Source: Lentinus brumalis (taxonomy: Eukaryota; Basidiomycota; Agaricomycetes; Polyporales; Polyporaceae). Taken from it: a stretch of DNA of 64,000 nt. The position numbers and the translations under genes are program-made. The notes below the pieces were generated by a model. It was given only the letters and a program-made list of their open reading frames with translations. It did not search any database and was not told the DNA's origin. Where the stretch lies: contig MARA01000001.1 in assembly GCA_001792895.1 (NCBI GenBank), positions 372,001 to 436,000 of the forward strand, in the 5' to 3' direction. Shown in pieces: positions 56,142-64,000 of this stretch (positions are counted from its first letter, which is position 1; each line of letters starts with the position of its first letter).

Positions 56142-59100
56142 CTACGTACAATGCGCCCCCTGTTTCTTGACCTTGTCATTCTTCGCCTTCGCCGTCTCTT
56201 CCTCCAGGACTTCGTACCATTCCTGGTTCCCGAACGCAGCATTCCAGAGGTCGTCGCTCTGTGAAGGCCGCGACATAACATGTCAGTGTACTGTCGCGAT
56301 CAGAGCGAAGCCACACGTACTATAACCAACGATGTCGTGCGGAAGTGAGTCCGGCAGTTCTTCAGCAGCCGCACGTATCTATATGCCTGCCTATCCTTGT
56401 CGTTAGCTATTCTGTCAAGCACAACATGGAAATTACGTACTTGCGCGCATATGCCGCCGCTGCCGCGTCGCCAATAGCGTCCCTCGCATGCGCCTTGATG
56501 TCCCACACCCGCCTGTGATAGCCAAAGAAACGCACGGAGCGGGTCATCTCCTCAGCAAGGAGGCGCACCTCCTCCTTCCACCGCGCACGCAGCGCGCTCG
56601 ATCGGAACCAGTGCACTCGCTTGACTTGAGAGGATGGCATCAGTGTGATCCTGCCAATCACTACACAGGCGACATACCTTCTTCGTAGAACTCTTGATGG
56701 TCGACATCGCCTGGACGGTCCACAAACGAGAAGTCTTCCCATATCCAAGACACCGCCCTTCGACTTTCGCCTAGCTGCTGTGTGTGCGTGGACATTGTGA
56801 AGCCTGTCACGTCGGACTTTCTCAGCGGACGGAATAGGACGTCGTTCTCACCCATTCCCAGGGCGGTCAGTGCCAGTCGTGCGCGCCGGTAGTCATCTGC
56901 TGCTGCTATGACTTGATCATTCTGTCGACGGATCTTCTTACCCATGCGTGTAGTAGATGACTTTCCCGTGGCGTCGAGCTTCTTGATCTTCAGCATCTCC
57001 GTGGTGACGAGGTGGGTCCGAAGGTCGCTGAGCGCGTCATTCGCTTGCCCTTCGCGCACCTTCTTCTCCCAGCGTACCAGGGACGCTACTGCAGGACGCT
57101 GAAGTACGAGGTCGTCGAACGAAGAGGGTAGTGGTATGGAGATCGCATAAATCTCCTGCCACAACTCTGACTTCTTTCTGGGATCGCGCAGTGGAGGCAG
57201 GCCGAGAACAGCACGGGCTTCCCTGCCACGCACTTGCTTGTCGCCTGGAGCAGTGTCGCGCATCGGGAAAGAAGGCGGGAGCGGGGCAGGAAGGTATGTC
57301 TTGGAAGCGGCTGGATCGGGTGACGTTGTGGCCGAAGTCTCGGTCGTGCTAACAGTTGCGTCGTGCTCGCTGTTGTTGGAGGTGCGGCACGACCCGGCTT
57401 CTACGGCGTCCTGGTGGTGTTCCATGACCTCGCGCGCCGCGGTCTCCAAGGGTGGCTGGATATACGCATTGAACGCGTTGCTCCAATCGCGCAGGCGCGA
57501 CATGAACTCTGCCCGTGCAGTGTTGAGCATGGTGCGTGTGTCGTCGGTCCCGTCGTCGTCTTCGATGGCATCCAGCAAATCTTCACTACGGAGACGTGTC
57601 AGCTCTGCCCCGCCACCTCATGGAGGTCAGCACTTACCGTAGTGACTGGAGTTCCGCTCCTTCGTAGATCGCTTCGAGGATGCCCAACTCATCCGCCTGG
57701 CCAGCGTGGCGGGAGCGAGCCTTCTCAACTTCAACCAGGAGCTCCTTCGTTGTCGGGCCTGAGGTCATGAGGTCAACACTCTCGTCAGTGAAGTAATGTC
57801 TCTCGCACTTACCTCGGTCCATCTTCAGTTCGTACGGGTTATCCAGCTTTTTGTGCTGCTTCATATCCACCACGTCCGCAAGCCATTGCTGCTCGTGTTT
57901 CTTCCACTCCGCCAGTGCTTCCCCGTCGAGCCCTGCCTCCAGCTTCCGGACACGCTCGTCGACTTCAGAGGACTGAGTACAGGCTTGGAGGTAGCGCCTT
58001 GTGAGATCGCGCGCTGGAGGTTTTGGTCAGTACTGGCCGAGCATGAGGCGAGAGGAGCACCTACCAAGGCCGCAGAGGCGTCTGATATTCATGTCGTTAT
58101 ACATGTCATTCAGGAAATCATGCCGGTACCCCGAAGTCATCTCCTTCGCGCGGGCGGCAAGGGCGTTGAGGATGGACCAGATGCGTTCCAAGGCCTCGCC
58201 ATCTGTCATTCCTACCCCCGGGAGCCAGTTGAAGGAATGCTTGAAGCGACATGATGGGATGTGTGCCGGAAGGTGAAATTTGCCGATGCCGATGATTGTG
58301 GGGGGGAAAACCGTGTGCTTGATCGAAGGTAGGTCAGAGAACTTCTCCCGGAAGGCCTTCATCCGCATGGCAAATTTGACGCGGTACTGGCAATTGATAT
58401 CGTACGCCGAGATGTGCAGTAGCAACTGCATCCATCGTTGCAACCCGGAGAGATGGGCGAAGTCCACGTAGGAATACCTGCCAGCATTGTCAGTCGCTGC
58501 GGGCCATGGTGAGAGGGCGACACCTACGCTTCTCCGACATTCAAATCTACCACGCTGTTGGGCAAGGCGAACATGTGCCTCGCACAAGATAAGCCAACCA
58601 TGCCCGAGACGCGGCCACCGTAACGCCCGTAGCCCATCGCACCGAATTTGTGGCAGGAAGTGACCTGTGCTGATAAGTTATGTTGTTGTCGCCTCATTGA
58701 TTGTAGAGCGGGTACGTACCTCTTTTTTCTCTTTGCCGCGCTTCGCCTGGTAAGTGGCAAAATCATGTTCGTGGGCATAGAAGGCCGCTCCGAGGGTGAG
58801 GGGCTCGTCGTTGGGGTCAGAAGGCTTCAGCTTTTGGTTTTGCTGGAAGTTCCCATCGGCCGTGTGGAACAACGCGTCCAGATATCTGGGCTGCATCAGC
58901 GTGATTCTATACGAGGTCACAGACTACTTACTCTTCTCCCGCTGGACGACCAGACGTCTCGTAGCGGGGATCCATGTTGATCCCAGGTTGGGGACAGGCA
59001 GGGCATAGCGTAGCGAGAGCTCCAGGAGGTAGCCCTTGTTCAGGTGGCATGTCGGCCCTCTTGGTGCTACGCATGAATGAAAATTCCCTCGTGGCGGTCA

Positions 59101-60169
59101 TGAACTCGCGGTATCGGTCCTGGAGACTCGATCAGCGAGCTGCTATGCCGGAGTATGAGCTGCTTACCGTGACACTGTCAGGGCATACGTTATCAGTCAA
59201 GCGCCGCAGGTACGCGAAGAAGTCGTGGCTCGAGATTTGCGACTGCAGGCTGAGCAAATGCTGGTCCCTCATCATCGAGATGGTGTAGGCTGTTTGCGGG
59301 GTGTCCCACGACCCGGCCAGAGCCCGAACTTGATCAACTGGACGGGCTCCGGAGTGCTGGCACCCGTGGCTGGGTCTGTGCAGTAACAGAATCGGATCGA
59401 GTATGGATGGACGCCATGGCCGTGCACCACTGTCATCGAGCGTGGTTTACGATTGAGCGGGCAAGCTTGACCGTGAGCGTGTCCGAGATTAATGACGTAT
59501 CCGAGTTCTCCGAGCGAACGTCTGTCCCAGAAACCGCGCCGCGGTTGCCACTCCTCCATACGGTGGAAGGGGTTGCGCCGATGGAAAGTAAGTGCGCAAG
59601 ACTTGCACTCATAGGCGGGGTCGTGACAGTCGAAGCATCTGTAGACGAAGTCATCCAATTCCTCCCGCAACTCCTTCCCGCACGTCTCGCAGGGCACGGG
59701 GTACTTCGGACCGGCCTCGCGCGCAAGCAGTGCGCGTTGGGCTGCGGCAGCCCATTGCTTGAGGAATTGTTGCATACGCACGGAAGGCGGCTGATAAGGC
59801 ATTAGCGCAAGTTCCAAGAGCCCCAAAAGAATCGGGACTTACAATGGTGTTGTTGACACCTGCTTGAGGTTTGGCTGAGGGGGAGGTGTCCGGTGGCGTG
59901 GTGGTCTGTTCTGGGGACGGGGTAGCGGACTGCTCGGGCAATGGCTGATCCTGAGTCCTCCCGGCATCTTGACCAACGGCTGAAGGCGCAGAGGTTGCAG
60001 GAAGCGGGCAACTGTCATGCAGATTGGTCGGACTCGGGCGTCGAGCTTCACTCTGCAAGCCAGCCCAAGGGTTCATCGGCGTGCCACTGCGTGAGGACGG
60101 GCTCCGCGCCCGGGGACGACCAGCCACCCTCACGCCCGCAATGCGCTCTGCCTTCCTGGGGCGCGACAT
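56142..60169 (-). pseudogene. KDZ-family transposase with CxC2 zinc cluster, one frame break
   Basis: DNA transposase of the Kyakuja-Dileera-Zisupton group, expanded in Agaricomycetes. The start at 60169 opens MSRPRKAERIAGVRV and a Ser/Thr/Pro-rich N-terminus. The CxC2-type cysteine cluster follows (CETCGKEL, YRCFDCHDPAYECKSCAL, FHRRNPFHRMEEW). The transposase core has DGNFQQNQK, GYGRYGGRVSGM, SCARHMFALP, SAYDINCQYRVKF, GIGKFHLPAHIP and GMTDGEALERIWS. A long helical C-terminus ends AKNDKVKKQGAHC at 56142-56144. About a dozen 50-60 bp introns are inferred, for some 1,100 codons. Around 59309-59315 the CxC2-core junction shifts frame: KFGLWPG continues as SWDTPQTAYTIS only one frame over, and no plausible intron explains it. 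Otherwise it appears complete, so it is either a recent pseudogene or a base error. Confidence 0.85.
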
Positions 60170-61680
60170 CAGGAAGGCTTGTGTGGGACAGGACAGGTGT
60201 GGTGGAACGAGTGCAGGCCAGGGCGCGACAAGGACAAATTGCACATTGTACGGCGGTTAAGTTCATCCGGGGTTGCGTCGCTCCCTCGCGCGTCTCGCGG
60301 GCGTCGAGGACGTCCGAATGGCTAAGCTACAACCTCTTAGACAGTGTGTACGATAGTATGGACACGGGTCAATTTCCACACAAGCGATTGTTGATACATG
60401 AACATTGCATACAAGGTGTCGTCCGGAGATCCGCGCTGTGCCCTCCGAAGGTTACTGGGTTCCGGACCCATTGACGCAATCCGAGGGCGGGCTCTGTACC
60501 TCCGCACTACAGGGCTACCGGGTTGAGGGAGCGATAGGTGAGTCCCGGGTAAGCTTCGGTCGTGCGACCGGCTCGTCTCAGGCTAGCACCGTGCCCATGA
60601 GTCTCGACTGAGACATGGGTTGGTCGTGATGGGTCGTGATGTGTGCAGGGGTCGGGGTGATGGGTGTGTACTACGTATGATGGGGTTGCGTGTCTTGCGA
60701 AAGGAGTGGGAGGGGCGAATGGGGGTCCACGATGTCGCAGAAAGACGACTCACCTTCACCCGATCAACACTCCTCCGATCTCTACACACTGTCTCTCCTC
60801 ATCACATCTCGCCCGTCTGACTGACCATCCACGGCTGCGGGAGCGACTTGGGGTGAACGACGAGATATCGGTTATTCGGATTTGGCGATGATTGTACAAG
60901 GGATACGAGTAAAGTCAAAGGTTCGCCGAGTATACACAGTGAGTTGGTGCGAGGATGAGTTGGCGACGGTCGAGGGCGGCGACATAATGGTGGTCATCAT
61001 CATCGTCATGAGCGAGTCGAACGGCCCTGACGGACCCCGATGAGAGACCGGACCACGTGATGTCGTTTAGTGTTTAGGAACTTCACACGTTCACGATCAT
61101 GTGCCAGTGTTTCGACCCAGACGCCTGTCGCGTCCCCAGTAACCCTCGTCTCTCCCATCACCGCGGGAAGAAGGCACGCCCACGGACGTCTTGCGTTGTG
61201 AGTGCGTCCACTGGCTGCATGATTATTGGGATACTGAATACCCACCCGACGCATCTAGGTCGTGCAGACATCCCCGGGACTCCAAACTCGCGAGGAGGAT
61301 ATACATCCTGACCTCCGAGGACACCTCTGCTTCCATCGGACGAGACAGCGCTCTCACGTCCAACAACTCGTGGAAGCGAAGACATCACGTCAAGACGCTC
61401 GCTTCCACCACTCCTGCCCCGGTTCCCACAGCCCGGCCAACCCCGAAGAAGCTGCTTGCTTCGCAACGTCCCACGCACCTCCTTCGTGTTCGTTTGATCC
61501 TGACTTCCATCATCTACTCCGTCTGACACCATGACCGCACATCACACAGGTTCCACCCTCGTCTGGGACATTTGTGTGGATTGGACGTTTCCAGGGTAGC
61601 ATACGGTTCGCCCCGGTGAGTTCTCAACCTGCCCAAAAGTCCTCATTGCTTATCTGACAGGTATCAGTGGTTTCGGCAAG
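60170..61680. other. Divergent intergenic region between KDZ and orphan gene
   Basis: 1.5 kb with no recognised gene. It has G/T-rich imperfect repeats (GGGTCGTGATG-like, 60615-60665). It should contain both upstream regions. No terminal inverted repeats of the KDZ element were identified by eye. Confidence 0.45.
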
Positions 61681-63918
61681 ATGACGGCGCATCTACAAAG
61701 ACCATGGCCTCTCCGAGCAACCTGCGACGGCCCTCGTGAGTTTGATCCATCAGAGCGTCTGCAGCAATGCGCTGACACAATTACAGGGCCAGCCAAAGGG
61801 AGCGTTGAAGCTTTCGAGGGATTGGTCGCAGGCCCGGGATTCAGCGAGACGTCTATTTTCACGACTCCCAACCAACTACACGTCCCGCAGTTCGCCATCG
61901 CCCACGACGAGATCCTCACATACACCGACGGCCGGTGGGGACTCCATGAGTATTCGCGGTGGCCCCAAGAATACGACTCAGCGTACGTCCACGTCGCTTG
62001 TATTCCGCGAAAGGGCGCCCGTTGTGCGCCGCAATCCGAGATCGTGTGGCGAACATGGGAGAAGGATGATTGGGAGGTGGATTCCTGCGGCGTTGCGCGG
62101 CTCGGCATGCTCAAACGCTCCCTGATTCACGAACTCGAGGGCGCTGCGGAGCGGGCGATAGACGCGGTGTATGCATGCAGGCAAGATTATGTCGCAGTCA
62201 ACGAATCTGTCCTACTCCTCGTCCTGTGCGTCCGTCAATGCCTGGACCGTTTGCGGCTGCTGCCCTCCGAACGCAGTGTCATCATCGCCTTGGCCGCTCA
62301 TGTGCAGCGACTCGTGCTAGAGCTCGCAGGAGTGCAGCTGTACCTCGAGGTTGTATGTGACCGCATTTCATCCAAACGCGACTACCGACTCGATGTCTTG
62401 GATGTAGTTGGCGCGTTCACGTCAGATCCCAGCTGCGCCCAGCTTCTCCACCGCGTTGGCATCCCCGTCTGGTTCCAGCAGCATTTGACGCCACTGACGC
62501 GCTTCTGGGGCGTCGCAATGCTCACCACCCTCCCCATCGCCTTCTCGTCGGTCCCGTCCTACCCCCGTCTCGTCCTCGCCATACGAGATTTGTCTGGTGC
62601 CCTCAACACGCCGGGAGAATGGCAACGTACGATGCACGCGATCGTCCGCCGACAGCTATGTTCCTCCCGCCTGCCAGAACTGATTGTCGCCGAGGACCAC
62701 GACGATGACGCTGTCGTCGGTCACAAGCGGGCCCGTGTGGAGACGCAGTGGACACATGAGTGGGACTCGGCGATCGGCCGGCCGAGGCCTACGTTGGTCG
62801 TTCAGAACCCGCGCAAGTCCGGCACCCTGTCCCATTTGCTGCCAATCGCGCCGCGCACGGTGGCCGAGGGCAAGCGTATCCAGTCCAAGTCTCGCAAACC
62901 ACTCCCGCCAGCTCCGCGCCGATCCAACGATCGTCCCTGCTTCACGATGAACCCCTTCCGTCAGCATTACGCGTCGTATCTGCTGACTCACAGCCGTGCT
63001 TGGGCCAGCGCCCTCGACGCTATCGGTCCTCTCCCCCAGCCATCGAAATCCGTGAAGTATTTCCTCCCTCCCCCTTGGCTCCTCGACCGTTTGCGTGGCT
63101 ATCCGGTGTCGGGTGACAAACTGAGTCGCTATGTGCACCACTGGCTCTCCATCCGCAAGTTCTGTCGCATCCGCTTGTTCGACCGCTCCATTGCGGGACG
63201 ACCCCTGACCATACAGGAGTGGCGAGATGCGCTGTGGGGCGATTACAGTCTGGACGCCTCCGGTGACGGCGACAAGCCTGGGCCGAGCACATCCAACGGC
63301 GGATCCGATCGACTCAAAAAACGTCATCAGCTCAAGCAGAGTTTACGCCAGCTTTTCGGGAATGTGGCTGCACTGACGTCTTACGACCCGGCTGCTCGCC
63401 CGGAGTTCGACCGGCAGCTGGTGTGCCCTGACGTGGTTACATCCCATGTCGACATTCACTCCCGGATCGTCTGGGAGCTTCACGAGAGTAATTGGCGATG
63501 CGAACTGTTGGCTCTGGATGCTGTTATGGTCGAGTCAATGGACTGGCCTGAGCTGTTGCGCTGGACGCGGGAGTCGCACATCTCTGAGGTATGGGGACCA
63601 CCCCGATCCGGCGTAAACATCGCCCCGGACGTCGAGGTGGTCGAGAGTCCTTGCTGGCCGGAGCCTGCTGACGAGGACTGGACCCTTGGCAGAGGCCCTC
63701 TCCGCGCCTTCGTGGACCTCCTCTCGCGATGGAAGACTTGTCCGCCTGACCTGCGATTCGCTCCTAACCACGTCGAGACGTGCGGGCGTACAGAATATGG
63801 GCGCATTCAGAGCGAGGCCGTTACTTTCTACGTCAGAACGTTTGTTGAAGTCTTCGAGCGACTGCCCATCCCTCCCGTACCTCGCCCTCCTCCCCGGAGG
63901 GACGCCGGACCGCCGTAG
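61681..63918 (+). CDS. Intronless orphan protein, basidiomycete-type family
   Basis: A single 745-codon frame without introns, in contrast to every other gene here. The N-terminal third is mixed alpha/beta. A helical middle has LLVLCVRQCLDRLRLLPSE, HVQRLVLELAGVQLYLEV and QHLTPLTRFWGVAML. A basic linker (GHKRARVETQ, KSRKPLPPAPRRS) follows. The C-terminal part has SGDKLSRYVHHWLSIRKFCR, QEWRDALWGDY and many Trp/acidic residues (MDWPELLRWTRE), ending in a Pro/Arg tail. The RYVHHW...FC+...WRDALWGDY block resembles an uncharacterised protein type I recall from many Agaricomycete genomes. No catalytic motif is evident. A short upstream exon ending near 61680 is possible. Confidence 0.7.
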   Translation: MTAHLQRPWPLRATCDGPREFDPSERLQQCADTITGPAKGSVEAFEGLVAGPGFSETSIFTTPNQLHVPQFAIAHDEILTYTDGRWGLHEYSRWPQEYDSAYVHVACIPRKGARCAPQSEIVWRTWEKDDWEVDSCGVARLGMLKRSLIHELEGAAERAIDAVYACRQDYVAVNESVLLLVLCVRQCLDRLRLLPSERSVIIALAAHVQRLVLELAGVQLYLEVVCDRISSKRDYRLDVLDVVGAFTSDPSCAQLLHRVGIPVWFQQHLTPLTRFWGVAMLTTLPIAFSSVPSYPRLVLAIRDLSGALNTPGEWQRTMHAIVRRQLCSSRLPELIVAEDHDDDAVVGHKRARVETQWTHEWDSAIGRPRPTLVVQNPRKSGTLSHLLPIAPRTVAEGKRIQSKSRKPLPPAPRRSNDRPCFTMNPFRQHYASYLLTHSRAWASALDAIGPLPQPSKSVKYFLPPPWLLDRLRGYPVSGDKLSRYVHHWLSIRKFCRIRLFDRSIAGRPLTIQEWRDALWGDYSLDASGDGDKPGPSTSNGGSDRLKKRHQLKQSLRQLFGNVAALTSYDPAARPEFDRQLVCPDVVTSHVDIHSRIVWELHESNWRCELLALDAVMVESMDWPELLRWTRESHISEVWGPPRSGVNIAPDVEVVESPCWPEPADEDWTLGRGPLRAFVDLLSRWKTCPPDLRFAPNHVETCGRTEYGRIQSEAVTFYVRTFVEVFERLPIPPVPRPPPRRDAGPP

Positions 63919-64000
63919 CCCTCTTTTTTCGGTGACGCCTGACTTGTAGTGATCGACACCAGCTTGTACATTTTGGCACGGACCTCAAATAATTCCAGAT
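63919..64000. other. 3' flank of the orphan gene
   Basis: 82 bases of non-coding sequence to the window edge. Confidence 0.5.

Noticed and set aside
60170..61680. Possible terminal inverted repeat of the KDZ element
   Set aside because: No pair of matching inverted ends could be found by eye on both sides of the gene.
1..64000. CRISPR arrays, bacterial operons or phage regions
   Set aside because: No regularly spaced direct repeats; dense short spliceosomal introns and gene families are eukaryotic.

Overview
The window is nuclear DNA of a filamentous basidiomycete, most likely an Agaricomycete. Genes are GC-rich and split by many 50-65 bp introns with GT(A/G)AGT-type donors. The gene content fits this: class III-type GH18 chitinases with CBM5 modules, fast-diverging F-box-like proteins, a CxC2-type KDZ transposase and a Copia LTR retrotransposon. 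I saw no rRNA, tRNA or CRISPR. Species and chromosome cannot be determined from the sequence.

Layout. 1.6-3.8 kb: GH18 chitinase 1. 4.0-5.4 kb: RAD51D-like recombinase paralogue with a GC-AG intron. 5.5-7.4 kb (minus): SERINC/TMS1 membrane protein, divergent from 7.7-8.0 kb: mitofissin (Atg44, PF08520). 8.0-9.3 kb: unrecognised gene. 9.6-11.1 kb: DUF4419 protein. 11.2-12.5 kb (minus): MDR enoyl-reductase-like oxidoreductase. 15.5-17.1 kb: F-box/LRR-like protein. 20.3-22.9, 23.7-25.4 and 26.8-28.6 kb: chitinases 2, 3 and 4. 29.2-30.8 kb: a second F-box-like protein. 33.2-37.6 kb and 43.9-53.6 kb: two direct copies of a ~4.4 kb segment, each carrying a coiled-coil protein gene on the minus strand; the second copy is split by a complete Copia element (48049-53385). 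56.1-60.2 kb (minus): KDZ transposase gene with one reading-frame break. 61.7-63.9 kb: intronless 745-codon gene that I recognise only as a basidiomycete-type orphan.

The strongest observations come from comparing parts of the window with each other. (i) All four chitinases retain an 8-nt micro-exon just before the conserved YWG motif, and three of four have an intron splitting the glycine codon next to the catalytic motif. (ii) The Copia insertion can be read base by base: 5-bp GTCTG target duplication, two LTRs that look identical by eye, and an empty site in the other duplicate at about 37404-37408. (iii) The Copia primer-binding site matches the anticodon half, not the 3' end, of initiator tRNA-Met. 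(iv) Gag-protease and integrase-RT lie in different frames.

Functionally, the chitinase cluster suggests secreted wall-remodelling or mycoparasitic/autolytic activity, with its chitin-binding modules at different stages of loss. The RAD51 paralogue, mitofissin, SERINC and MDR genes are ordinary housekeeping neighbours. The right half (31-64 kb) is a repeat-rich accessory region shaped by duplication and mobile elements. I found no convincing wholly new system; the closest candidates are the orphan gene beside the KDZ element and the duplicated coiled-coil gene with a rewritten C-terminus.
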